NCBI GenBank assembly: GCA_035623615.1
Contig: DASPTB010000172.1
Coordinates: forward strand, 1 to 16,193
Direction: 5' to 3'
Source of the DNA: DASPTB01 sp035623615
GTDB taxonomy: Bacteria > Actinomycetota > UBA4738
Length of the DNA: 16,193 nucleotides
Every line of letters starts with the position of its first letter. The first letter of the stretch is position 1. Below are positions 7,093 to 14,517 of this stretch, in pieces. The notes beneath the pieces are model-generated. The model worked only from the letters and a program-made list of their open reading frames with translations. It had not been told where the DNA came from and did no database searches. The translations under genes and the position numbers were made by a program.

Positions 7093-8778
7093 TCAGCTCC
7101 AGGCGTTCGCGTCCCACGCGTTCGCGTCCCAGGAATCCGCGTCCCACATGTTCGCGTCCCACTGGTTCGCGGCCCACGCGTTGGCGGCCCACTCGACCGC
7201 ACTCCACGAGTTCGCGTTCCAGTGGTTGGCGCTCCAGCTGTTCGCGGCCCAGGAGTTCGCCACCCACGGGACTCCGCGGACGTCCTCCTCTCCCTGGATG
7301 AGCTGGGGCACGCCGTCGCCGTCGGGGTCCGCGTACACGTGGAACGAGCCGCGGCTGGCCTCGAGCGACCCGAGCCCCGTGGAGGGCGTCAGGCCCTGGT
7401 CGGCCAGACCGTACCTGTTCGGGGCGTTCGCGGCCGCGTTCGTCGCGGCGTAGGCGTTGACAAGGCCGGCGCCCCCCGCGGACCCGGCCATGTACGGCAT
7501 GGCCGTGCCCATCAGGATCGCCTTTACCTGGTCGGGCGTGATCGAGGCTCGCGCGTCGATCATCAGGGCGACGACGCCCGAGATGACCGCGGCGGCCTGC
7601 GACGTGCCCGTGCCCTTGAAGTAGTTGTTGCCGACCACGGCCTCGGGGTGCATCTGGTCGATGGCGCTTCCCGGGTCGCGCAGCGACACGATCGTGACGC
7701 CGGGCGCCAGGATGTCGGGCTTCTGGAAGCCGTCCTGGGTGGGGCCGCGGCTCGAGAACGGCGGGATCGCGTCGTCGGACTTGTCGAGCGTGCCGTTGCC
7801 GTTCATCGCGCCGACCGTGATGACGAACGGGTCGTCACCTGGCTTGTTGATGGTGCCGGCGCCCGGACCGCGGTTCCCGGCGGCGACGACGACCACGATG
7901 CCGGAGTTCCACACCTGCTCGACGGCATAGTCGAGCGGGTCGACCGAGTACGGCTGCGTGGAGTCGGTGCCGAACGACAGGTTGAGGACCCCGATGTCGT
8001 CGTTCTGCTGATTCGCGATCACCCACTGCAAGGCGGCGATCACGACCGACACGTCGGTGGAACCGTCTGAGGGAGCGACCTTCACCGAGACCAGATCGGC
8101 GCCGGGCGCGACACCCGCCCACTTGCCCCATGACATCGAGCCGTTCCCGGCGATGATCCCGGCCATGTGCGTGCCGTGGCCGAAGTGGTCCAGGTTGTCG
8201 TTCTCGGCAGTGAAGTCGACCGAGTCGACGATGCGTCCCGCGAGGTCGGGCGACGGCGAGATGCCGGTGTCGAGCAGGGCAACCGTTGCGCCCGTGCCAT
8301 CGTAGGCGACCTGCGGAAGCTTGATGTAGGAGCGCCAGAGCGTGTTGGGAGCGGCGGCGTCCCACTTCGCGTAGTTGACGTCGTTCATGTGGACCTTGCC
8401 GTCGGCCCAGACGCGCAGGACGGACGACGAGCTCGCCAGCGAGGCGAGGGAGCGCGCCGGGATGACGGCGGCGAAGCCCCCGACGATCGGGAGCTGGCGC
8501 GTGACGGTGCCGCCGTCCGATCGGACCAACTGCTCGGCGGCGTCGGATCCGGGGGTGCTCTCCCGGATGATGACCTGCAGGGTTCTGTCGGGCTGCGCCG
8601 CGGCGGCCGCCGTCAGCGCGGGATCGGTCTTGGCGTTCGCCAGGGGAAGGGAGACCGGGAATCGGGCCGCCGCGAGCCCCCCCGCGACCACCGTCAGGAT
8701 CGCGAGGATGGCCGCGATGGTCCGGTCGAGCCGGGCCCTGAGGGTGAAGGTTCGGTCCGCGATTGCCGTGGTGTTCAA
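7093..8778 (-). CDS. Secreted subtilisin-like serine protease (S8) with Trp-pentad C-terminal tail
   Basis: 561 residues from the TTG at 8778. An N-terminal hydrophobic export segment (about 20-38) is followed by an inhibitor-I9-like propeptide region (61-131) and an S8 catalytic domain with all key residues: Asp170 (ALLDTG), His201 (GHGTHMAG), oxyanion Asn302 (AAGN) and Ser393 (GTSQAA). The tail after residue 500 is a strict five-residue repeat W-x-A-N-x with Trp at every fifth position from 505 to 560. Start choice: a GTG at 8790 is in frame but directly abuts AGGAG, whereas the TTG at 8778 has AGGAGG about 11 nt upstream. The product should act outside the cell or at the wall; whether the tail binds the surface or is cleaved off is unknown. 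The histidine kinase gene follows after 19 nt. Confidence 0.93.
   Translation of the reverse strand: MNTTAIADRTFTLRARLDRTIAAILAILTVVAGGLAAARFPVSLPLANAKTDPALTAAAAAQPDRTLQVIIRESTPGSDAAEQLVRSDGGTVTRQLPIVGGFAAVIPARSLASLASSSSVLRVWADGKVHMNDVNYAKWDAAAPNTLWRSYIKLPQVAYDGTGATVALLDTGISPSPDLAGRIVDSVDFTAENDNLDHFGHGTHMAGIIAGNGSMSWGKWAGVAPGADLVSVKVAPSDGSTDVSVVIAALQWVIANQQNDDIGVLNLSFGTDSTQPYSVDPLDYAVEQVWNSGIVVVVAAGNRGPGAGTINKPGDDPFVITVGAMNGNGTLDKSDDAIPPFSSRGPTQDGFQKPDILAPGVTIVSLRDPGSAIDQMHPEAVVGNNYFKGTGTSQAAAVISGVVALMIDARASITPDQVKAILMGTAMPYMAGSAGGAGLVNAYAATNAAANAPNRYGLADQGLTPSTGLGSLEASRGSFHVYADPDGDGVPQLIQGEEDVRGVPWVANSWAANSWSANHWNANSWSAVEWAANAWAANQWDANMWDADSWDANAWDANAWS
7096..7266 (-). repeat. 15-bp-period coding repeat (W-x-A-N-x pentads)
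   Basis: Twelve Trp codons (TGG, seen as cca on the plus strand) recur every 15 bp, encoding eleven successive pentads such as WAANS, WSANH, WNANS and WDANA. The third position is Ala in every pentad; the fourth is Asn in nine, Val in one and Asp in one. The repeat is clear at DNA level near its end (repeated GCGTTCGCGTCCCA on the plus strand), suggesting growth by slippage or recombination. Confidence 0.9.
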
Positions 8779-8790
8779 GTTTCCTGCCAC

Positions 8791-8991
8791 CTCCTGCCGA
8801 TTCCCTGACCGGGGAGCCCCCGGAGTTCGCAGTCTGACGTGGAGGGGTGCTCCGGCACATCGGAAAGGTGGCCAAAAACTCGTCGAGCTCGGGTGAAGGC
8901 CGTTTGGCCGATAGGCCTAACCCGTGTTCCCCCGACGGGGGGTTCGCACCACGTCGCTTTCGCTCTCCGGGTGCGCCCCCCGAATTCCCGC
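8791..8991 (-). other. Intergenic region with several inverted repeats between padR and the protease
   Basis: No gene seen. It holds a nested imperfect palindrome at 8890-8924 (CGGGT/ACCCG outside, AGGCC/GGCCT inside, 12-nt loop), CCCCC-GAC-GGGGG at 8929-8941, CGCACC/GGTGCG arms at 8945-8950 and 8970-8975, and CCGGGG-AGC-CCCCGG around 8807-8822. On the minus strand the 8890-8924 hairpin is followed about ten nucleotides later by five T (plus 8874-8878), so part of it may terminate padR transcription. The rest would form the protease 5' leader. No known riboswitch core could be recognised. Confidence 0.45.
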
Positions 8992-9567
8992 CTACTCGTC
9001 CTCGGCGAGGATCTTGTACAGGCGCTTGCGCGTTTCGGTGAGGATCTCCACCACACTTTGGAGCTGCTGCTCGGTTCCGGTCTCGCCGATCTGCTTCACG
9101 GCACCGAAGATCTGGAACCCGAGCCGGCGCACGTCCATCGTTGCGGAGCTCGCGCCGCGCGTGACCTCGTCCCAGGGGGCGGGGTCGGTCGACCGGCGCT
9201 CGGCCTCAGCCTTCCCCTGCTCGGTCAGCGCGTACCGCTTGCGGCCCTCGGACTCCTGGGCGGTCACGAGCCCCTCGTCCTCGAGCATCTGCAGCGTCGG
9301 GTACACGGATCCGGGGCTCGGCTCCCACACCCCACCCGTGCGCCCGCCGACCTCCTGGATGATCTCGTACCCGTGCATCGGGCGTTCGGCCAGCAGCATC
9401 AGGATGGCCGCCCGGACGTCGCCGCGCCGTGCCCGTCCGCCCATGCGGTGGCGCCGGCCGGGCCCGAACGGGGGTCCCCACGGACCGAAGGATCCGCGGT
9501 GCCGGTGGCGGTCGCCGGCCTCTTCGCGCCGGCGTCGCTCGCCGGCCTCTGCGTATCGGTGTCCCAT
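8992..9567 (-). CDS. PadR-family transcriptional regulator
   Basis: 191 residues. The PadR winged helix-turn-helix spans about 48-118: GDVRAAILMLLAERPMHGYEI is the classic opening helix and turn, SPGSVYPTLQMLEDEGLV is the recognition helix region, and RKRYALTEQGK is the wing. Residues 143-188 form the amphipathic helix used for dimerisation. The first 45 residues are an unusual Arg/His/Gly/Pro-rich extension (for example HRHRGSFGPWGPPFGPG) of a kind seen on some actinobacterial PadR proteins; it is probably disordered. The ATG at 9567 has AGGAGA 5 nt upstream. PadR proteins repress genes for detoxification or multidrug efflux, often together with their own gene. The palindrome inside this promoter argues for autorepression. 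Other targets are unknown; the ABC exporter operon is a candidate from position only. Confidence 0.93.
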   Translation of the reverse strand: MGHRYAEAGERRRREEAGDRHRHRGSFGPWGPPFGPGRRHRMGGRARRGDVRAAILMLLAERPMHGYEIIQEVGGRTGGVWEPSPGSVYPTLQMLEDEGLVTAQESEGRKRYALTEQGKAEAERRSTDPAPWDEVTRGASSATMDVRRLGFQIFGAVKQIGETGTEQQLQSVVEILTETRKRLYKILAEDE

Positions 9568-9628
9568 GACACTCTCCTCTCGTCTCGCCCGGGCGCTCTG
9601 GTCGCACCCGGTGCTTACGTACGGTCGG

Positions 9629-9658
9629 AGACTATCACGATATATCGCGATCCGTCAA
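9629..9658 (-). promoter_or_regulatory. padR promoter with palindromic operator
   Basis: On the minus strand TTGACG (plus 9653-9658) and TAGTCT (plus 9629-9634) are separated by 18 nt. An 18-bp palindrome, atcacgatatatcgcgat (9634-9651), with a single mismatched pair, fills that spacer. A dimeric repressor bound there would block RNA polymerase. AT-rich ATATCG-type palindromes are typical of PadR-family operators, so autoregulation is the natural reading. Confidence 0.7.
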
Positions 9659-9735
9659 CGACATTCGCCCGCGAGCACGCCCAAAGCCAAGCGAGGGTCC
9701 ACCGGAGACGGACAAACAACGCGCCGTGTCGGCCG

Positions 9736-10506
9736 CTACCCCGATGACGGCAGCGACCGGTAGGCGCGGGCGAAGAGGGCTGCCACCACCCGGTACCCTT
9801 GAGCATCGGGGTGAAAGTTGTCGGGGCCGATGAGCGCCGCGAACGTGCCCGCCCGCACCCGTTTCTCGGCCGCCGCATATAGGTCGACGACATGCGAGCC
9901 GGTCGCGCGGGCCGCCGACAGGATCGCGGCGTTGTAGGCAGCGACCATCGCCGCCACCTCGTCAGGGGTCGGCGCGCGACGCCCCGTGTTGCATCCCGCC
10001 ACGCCGGGCATGAAGGGCAGACAGCTGCGGTACGCCGGAAACGCCTGCACCGGAGGGGTATTGGCGACGAGCACCTGCGTCCGGCCGCCGCGGCGCAGCT
10101 CCTGCAGCAAACCGGTGAGCTCCTGCCCGTACGTCGCCGCGCTCACGCCGGCGATCAGGTCGTTGACGTTCAACCACACGGTCACGACGTCGGGATGCAG
10201 CGACACGGCCGCCGGGGCCTCCTGGACCAACGCGTCCGACACGGTGACGCCCGGGACGCCGAGGTCGACGAATCGCGCGCTGGGGGGGAGCGCCTCCCGG
10301 AAGAACAGAGCCGGCCACGCCTGCCGGTACGGATCGGCCACACCTACCCCGACCGTCTCGCTGGCGCCGACGGCCACGTAGAGGGGCGCCGGACCGTTCG
10401 GCTGTGCCGGCGGTCCGGGAGGTGGCGACGACACGGACGAGCACGCCTCGGCGGCGGCGGCGGTCGCGATCAGCGCGACCACGAGCGCGGCTCGGGGCAG
10501 CCTCAC
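9736..10506 (-). CDS. Secreted SGNH/GDSL-type hydrolase, probable lipoprotein
   Basis: 256 residues. The N-terminus has an export signal ending AAAEACSS; Cys22 suggests a lipoprotein, though the lipobox is not canonical, and a Pro-rich linker (28-40) follows. SGNH hydrolase blocks are present: block I AVGASET with Ser49 (Asp of GDS replaced by Ala), block II Gly in DLGVPGVTV (81-89), block III WLNVND with Asn115, and block V DNFHPD with Asp229 and His232. The family hydrolyses esters of lipids, acyl chains or acetylated carbohydrates; the substrate here is unknown. The GTG start at 10506 overlaps the permease stop as GTGA, indicating translational coupling, with GGAGG about 17-20 nt upstream. 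The pairing with an ABC-FtsX exporter suggests envelope lipid or cell-wall processing, but this is inference. Confidence 0.88.
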   Translation of the reverse strand: MRLPRAALVVALIATAAAAEACSSVSSPPPGPPAQPNGPAPLYVAVGASETVGVGVADPYRQAWPALFFREALPPSARFVDLGVPGVTVSDALVQEAPAAVSLHPDVVTVWLNVNDLIAGVSAATYGQELTGLLQELRRGGRTQVLVANTPPVQAFPAYRSCLPFMPGVAGCNTGRRAPTPDEVAAMVAAYNAAILSAARATGSHVVDLYAAAEKRVRAGTFAALIGPDNFHPDAQGYRVVAALFARAYRSLPSSG

Positions 10507-11825
10507 CCCTCGGCCACCGCCTCCCGCGCCGGCAGGCGCGCGGCCCGCTGCGCCGGCAGGACCCCCGCCACGAGGGCGAGCGCCGTGGAGCCCACCACGC
10601 CCGCCGCCAGCAGCAACAGCGGAACCGACACTCGGACGCCGGCCAACCCCTGCTGCGTCAGGTAGCGGTTCACGGCGCCACCGAGGATCCGCGCCATCAC
10701 CCAGCCCGCGAGCGTTCCGATCGTCCCACCGATGAACCCGATGAGCCCCGCCTCCACCAGGAAGACGTGGCGGACGTCGCGGTCGCGCGCGCCGATCGCC
10801 TTGAGCACGCCGATCTCGCGGCGTCGCTCGCGCACGGCGGCGAGCATGGCCCCGCAGATCCCGAGCGAGGCGATCAGCAGCGCGATCACGCCGATCCCGC
10901 TCAGCACGATCTCGACGACGTGGAGATACCGAAGGACGGACTGGATCAGGTCCTCGGGTGCGCTCGTCGAGTAGCCGATGTCGGCGATCCGCACCCGCGC
11001 GGGACCGATCTGGTTGAGTCCTTTCGCGACCACGAGCAGTCCGCTGTAGGGCGACGACGGGATCGCGAAGTCGCCGCCCGGATCCAGCCCCGCCTGGGCG
11101 AACGCCAGCTGCTGGCGGGCGAGCTGCACCGAGCCGAGGATCGCGCCCGTCCCCGCGTCCTGCACCACGACGCCGACGATCTCGGGCTTCACCCACAGAC
11201 CTCGGTCCGGGTCGACCGCCAGCTCCGGGAACACCCTGGGCGCCGCGAGCGCGATGTGTGTCCCGACGACGCGGTCGGCCTGCGCCGTCGAGATGTGAAG
11301 CCTGTTCAGGTATGCCTCGGTGACGCACACCTCGCGGAGCGATCCCGCGGTGGGCAGCCGCCCGGCGACGAGGCTCACGGGGAGCACGGCGGGATCGCGC
11401 ACGCTCACGCCGACGAGCGCGTCTGCGAACGGACGCGGCCCGGGACCGTCCCTCCCGCTCGCGCCGCCGGGGACGGTCGGCAGGACGAGCTCGGGAACGG
11501 AGACGACGGGCAGGACGGACTCGACCTCGGGGAGCGACGCGATCCGATCCACGGCCTCGGTCGTGATCGCGCGCGGCGCTCCCGGCGCCGGGTCGTCGGA
11601 CTGGAGCTCGGAGAAGTTCGGCGCGGCGGCCTCGACGCGGATTCCCGCAAGCGGGCCACCCCTCGTGAGCTGCGCGAGGACGCGCGTGCGCGCCGTGCCG
11701 GCGACGGCGAGCAGCGCGGTCAGCAGCGCCGCCGCGAGCGCGACCGAGAAGATCGTCAGCACGGATCGCCCGAATCGCCGCCCCACACCGGACCACGCCA
11801 GCCCGGCAGCGTCGCGCCAGTTCAT
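10503..11825 (-). CDS. MacB/FtsX-type ABC transporter permease
   Basis: 440 residues with the MacB/FtsX topology. One transmembrane helix (20-42) is followed by a large extracytoplasmic domain of about 255 residues (45-300), then three C-terminal helices (302-324, 355-380, 401-423). The cytoplasmic loop ERRREIGVLKAIGARDRDV (333-351) is the signature by which FtsX-like permeases contact the ATPase. Such proteins work by mechanotransmission rather than a classic substrate channel, moving lipoproteins or peptides or activating wall enzymes. The ATG at 11825 begins just before the first helix, 22 nt after the ATPase stop; its ribosome site is weak, which fits coupling to the upstream gene. The last codons overlap the SGNH hydrolase start. 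Confidence 0.93.
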   Translation of the reverse strand: MNWRDAAGLAWSGVGRRFGRSVLTIFSVALAAALLTALLAVAGTARTRVLAQLTRGGPLAGIRVEAAAPNFSELQSDDPAPGAPRAITTEAVDRIASLPEVESVLPVVSVPELVLPTVPGGASGRDGPGPRPFADALVGVSVRDPAVLPVSLVAGRLPTAGSLREVCVTEAYLNRLHISTAQADRVVGTHIALAAPRVFPELAVDPDRGLWVKPEIVGVVVQDAGTGAILGSVQLARQQLAFAQAGLDPGGDFAIPSSPYSGLLVVAKGLNQIGPARVRIADIGYSTSAPEDLIQSVLRYLHVVEIVLSGIGVIALLIASLGICGAMLAAVRERRREIGVLKAIGARDRDVRHVFLVEAGLIGFIGGTIGTLAGWVMARILGGAVNRYLTQQGLAGVRVSVPLLLLAAGVVGSTALALVAGVLPAQRAARLPAREAVAEG

Positions 11826-11847
11826 GCCGAACCGCCCATCGCCGGCG

Positions 11848-12588
11848 TCATGCCGCCGGGTGCAGCGACCCGTCGTGCAGCCGAAGACGCCGCGGGGCAC
11901 GGACCGCCAGCAACCGATTGTGCGTGACGACCACGAGCGTGCCGCCGAGCTCGCGGTGCACGCGCTCCAGCAGGCTGATCACCCCCACGGCCGACTCCTC
12001 GTCGAGGTTCCCCGTCGGCTCGTCGGCCAGGACCAACCGCGGGGCGTTGACGAGCGCCCGCGCGATCGCCACCCGCTGCCGCTCTCCGCCCGACAGTCGG
12101 GCCGGGCGGTGCGCGGCGCGATCGGCCAGACCGACGGCCTCCAGGAGCCGCTGCGCCGATCGGCGCCGCGCACGACGCCCCGTGCCGGCAAGAGCGGCGG
12201 CGAGCTCGACGTTCTCGAGCGCCGACAGCGTTTCCACGAGCCCGAAGTGCTGGAACACGAACCCGACCGTCGCGCGCCGGTACGAGGCGAGCCCGTCGCC
12301 GCGCAGGCCGTGCAGGTTCGTTCCGCCCACCTCCACGGTGCCGGTCTGCGGCGCGTCGAGGCCGCCGAGCACCGAGAGCAGCGTGCTCTTCCCCGCCCCC
12401 GACGACCCCGTGATCGTGACGTAAGCGCCGGCAGGCACGTCCAGCGACACGTCGCGCAGGACATGGAGGGTTCCCTCGGGAGCGTGGAACGCGTGCGACA
12501 GTCCCCGCACAGTGATCGCGGCGCCGCGGCCGGGGACCTCGGCCGACGCCGGAGAGGACGAACGATCGGGCCGCGTCGGGTTCGTCAT
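11848..12588 (-). CDS. MacB/LolD-type ABC transporter ATP-binding protein
   Basis: 246 residues with every nucleotide-binding motif: Walker A GSSGAGKST (61-69), Q-loop Gln113 (FVFQHF), signature LSGGERQ (165-171), Walker B LVLADEP with Glu190, and the switch His223. The LADEPTGNLD block is typical of the LolD/MacB/FtsE group, which partners FtsX-like permeases, and the next gene is such a permease. The ATG at 12588 follows GAGGGGGA by 9 nt, and the protein starts with a short Ser/Pro-rich stretch before the first strand. It is the first gene of a minus-strand operon of ATPase, permease and SGNH hydrolase. It is divergent from the DHA2 exporter at 12896, with 307 bp between them. Confidence 0.95.
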   Translation of the reverse strand: MTNPTRPDRSSSPASAEVPGRGAAITVRGLSHAFHAPEGTLHVLRDVSLDVPAGAYVTITGSSGAGKSTLLSVLGGLDAPQTGTVEVGGTNLHGLRGDGLASYRRATVGFVFQHFGLVETLSALENVELAAALAGTGRRARRRSAQRLLEAVGLADRAAHRPARLSGGERQRVAIARALVNAPRLVLADEPTGNLDEESAVGVISLLERVHRELGGTLVVVTHNRLLAVRAPRRLRLHDGSLHPAA

Positions 12589-12895
12589 GCGCAGGTGTCC
12601 CCCTCTCGCGTCACGTAGCCGCGACGGAGACGTCACTCCACTATTGCACGGCAGTCTCCGATTCGGAGCCCCGCTCCCGCCGTGGGCACGCCCACGCCCT
12701 TGCAGCACACGTCCGCGACGAGCATGTCGCGAACCCCGCTCTTTCTGTCGCGACGCAACCCCTGACGCAACCCGAGGTATCGATCCACGTTCTCTCCGCG
12801 CGCTGGAATGAACCGTCCGCCGCCAGGGTTGGCATATGGGCGATCGTCTGTAGGGTCGATCGCGCAGGCCGCAGCGCAGTCACGAGGGGGAATCC
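12589..12895. other. Divergent intergenic region between ABC operon and first MFS gene
   Basis: No coding gene, tRNA or known riboswitch could be recognised in these 307 bp. Visible elements are a 13-bp palindrome CTCCGATTCGGAG (12656-12668), a hairpin GTGGGC-AC-GCCCAC (12682-12695), and the promoter with inverted repeat of the MFS gene (12829-12863). No clear -35/-10 pair was found for the minus-strand ABC operon; the palindrome at 12656 sits where its regulatory region would be. Confidence 0.5.
12829..12863 (+). promoter_or_regulatory. Promoter and inverted repeat of the first DHA2 exporter gene
   Basis: TTGGCA (12829-12834) and TAGGGT (12851-12856) are spaced by 16 nt. A perfect 7-bp inverted repeat, GCGATCG and CGATCGC (12840-12846 and 12857-12863) with 10 nt between, straddles the -10 box and reaches the expected start site. 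This is a good place for a repressor. The sequence differs from the TetR-linked operator at 14526, so a different regulator is likely. Confidence 0.55.
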
Positions 12896-14428
12896 ATGGC
12901 AACCGAGGCCGACCAGTCGTCTGCCGCGCACCCGTCGCCCGGTCACGAAGGCGTCCATCCGGGCCTCGCGCTGCTCGTCATCGCCGGCGCGCAGCTGATG
13001 ATCGTGCTCGACGCCACAATCGTGAACATCGCGCTGCCTCACATCCAGCAGGCGCTCGGGTTCTCGAACACCAACCTGTCGTGGGTGCTCAACGCATACA
13101 CGCTGACGTTCGGCGGGCTCCTGCTGCTCGGCGGGCGGTCCGGCGACATCTTCGGCCGGCGCCGCATGTTCATTACCGGCATCGTGATCTTCGCCGGCGC
13201 GAGCCTCGCGGGCGGCCTCGCGCAGAGTCAGGCGTGGCTGCTCGCGGCGCGCGTCGTGCAGGGGGTCGGCGGCGCGATCGCGTCCCCAACCGCGCTGTCG
13301 CTCGTCACGACGACCTTCCCCGAAGGTCAGTCCCGTAACCGCGCATTCGGCGTCTACGCGGCGGTGTCGGGAGCAGGCGCGGCGATCGGCCTGATCCTGG
13401 GCGGCGTCCTCACGTCGTGGCTGTCGTGGCGATGGGTGCTGTTCGTGAACGTCCCGATCGGTGTGATGCTGGCGATCATCACCCCATATGTCATCCCCGA
13501 GAGCGCCAAGCATCCCGGCAAGCTCGACCTGCCGGGCGCGATCACGTCGACCATCGGCTTGGGCGCGCTCGTCTACGGCTTCATCCACGCCGCGACGCTC
13601 GCTCCGCACGGATGGACGAATTCGGTGACCATGATCTCCTTCGCACTGGCGATCGTGTTGCTGGCGGCGTTCATCGTCATCGAGTCGACGTCGAAGCAGC
13701 CGCTGATGCCCCTTCGGCTGTTCAGCAACCGCAACCGGACGGCGGGCTACATCGTGATGTTCGCGATGGGCGCGGCGCTGTTCAGCATGTTCTTCTACTT
13801 GACGCAGTTCGTGCAGGAGATCCTCGGTTACAGCGCGCTCAAGGCGGGCTTCGCCTTCGTTCCCGTCAGCATCGCGATCATCATCTCCGCACAGATCGCG
13901 AGCCGCGTGATCGGACGGGTTGGGCCGCGCCCGCTCGTCATCCTCGGCTGCGTGGTCGCCGGGCTCGGGCTCCTGTGGCTGTCGACGATCACGGCGCACT
14001 CGGGCTACGTCACCCTGCTGCTGCCGACGATGATCATCATCGCGATCGGGCTCGGGTTCGTGTTCGTCCCGATCACGCTGACCGCCGTCGCGGGCGTCGA
14101 GTCGGCAGACGCGGGCATCGCCTCGGCGATGCTGAACGTGACCCAGCAGATCGGGGGGACCACCGGGCTGGCGGTCCTGGTCACCGTGTCGGCCACGGTC
14201 TTCGTGAGCGCGTTCAAGTCCGCCTTCGCAAGGCTGGCGGACACGGGTCAACGGCCCGGCGCCCTGCAGCTGGCCCAGGTCAAGGAGACCGCGCTGGCGC
14301 ACGCGTGGGGAACGTCCTTCCGGGTGGCGTGCGTCTTCGCGGGCGTGGGCCTGCTGGCGGCGATCCTCGGGCTCAACAACTCCCGGGAGGGCATGGTCAC
14401 CCAAGTGGCTGCAGCTCCCGCTGCGTAG
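12896..14428 (+). CDS. DHA2-family (EmrB/QacA-type) MFS drug exporter
   Basis: 510 residues, the usual length for 14-helix proton-coupled exporters of the major facilitator superfamily. Motif D1 LDATIVN at 38-44 lies in helix 1, and motif A GGRSGDIFGRRR at 79-90 in the loop after helix 2. A motif C-like stretch, SGAGAAIGLILGG (158-170), is in helix 5, lacking the usual Pro, followed by WRWVLFVNVPIG (178-189), a hallmark of the DHA2 group. Hydrophobic helices continue to the C-terminus. The protein should expel hydrophobic or cationic toxic compounds from the cytoplasm; the substrate is unknown. The ATG at 12896 has GAGGGGG 5 nt upstream. The tetR gene follows in the same direction after 121 bp but has its own promoter. 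Confidence 0.95.
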   Translation: MATEADQSSAAHPSPGHEGVHPGLALLVIAGAQLMIVLDATIVNIALPHIQQALGFSNTNLSWVLNAYTLTFGGLLLLGGRSGDIFGRRRMFITGIVIFAGASLAGGLAQSQAWLLAARVVQGVGGAIASPTALSLVTTTFPEGQSRNRAFGVYAAVSGAGAAIGLILGGVLTSWLSWRWVLFVNVPIGVMLAIITPYVIPESAKHPGKLDLPGAITSTIGLGALVYGFIHAATLAPHGWTNSVTMISFALAIVLLAAFIVIESTSKQPLMPLRLFSNRNRTAGYIVMFAMGAALFSMFFYLTQFVQEILGYSALKAGFAFVPVSIAIIISAQIASRVIGRVGPRPLVILGCVVAGLGLLWLSTITAHSGYVTLLLPTMIIIAIGLGFVFVPITLTAVAGVESADAGIASAMLNVTQQIGGTTGLAVLVTVSATVFVSAFKSAFARLADTGQRPGALQLAQVKETALAHAWGTSFRVACVFAGVGLLAAILGLNNSREGMVTQVAAAPAA

Positions 14429-14447
14429 CACGCCTCGCCCGGAGCCG

Positions 14448-14517
14448 CGACGGGACCCCTCAAGTGCAAGCCTCGACGGGAACCCTCGGCGGGAGCCGCC
14501 GTGGCGCGGGCACTTGA
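14448..14517 (+). repeat. Short repeats between the MFS gene and tetR
   Basis: CGACGGGACCCCTC (14448-14461) recurs as CGACGGGAACCCTC (14474-14487), 13 of 14 identical at a 26-nt offset, and GGAGCCGC occurs at 14441 and 14492. TCAAGTGC (14460-14467) is the exact inverted copy of GCACTTGA (14510-14517), which overlaps the tetR -35 box. GGCGG-GAG-CCGCC at 14488-14500 could form a hairpin but has no T-run after it. Confidence 0.5.

Noticed and set aside
7096..7266. Periodic DNA that could be mistaken for a CRISPR or tandem non-coding repeat
   Set aside because: The 15-bp period has no spacers and is fully explained by the in-frame Trp pentads of the protease.
8907..8914. GCCGATAG resembling a sigma-28/WhiG -10 element
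   Set aside because: No TAAA-type -35 lies about 15 nt upstream, and the plus-strand direction leads only into the antisense of padR.
8890..8985. Possible c-di-GMP or c-di-AMP riboswitch
   Set aside because: A few short matches (GATA, CGAAAG) exist, but the conserved cores are missing, and the best partial match is on the plus strand, where no gene follows.
10404..11927. Long plus-strand open frame opposite the permease
   Set aside because: It is antisense to a permease with clear helices and an FtsX signature; its translation is low-complexity and charged.
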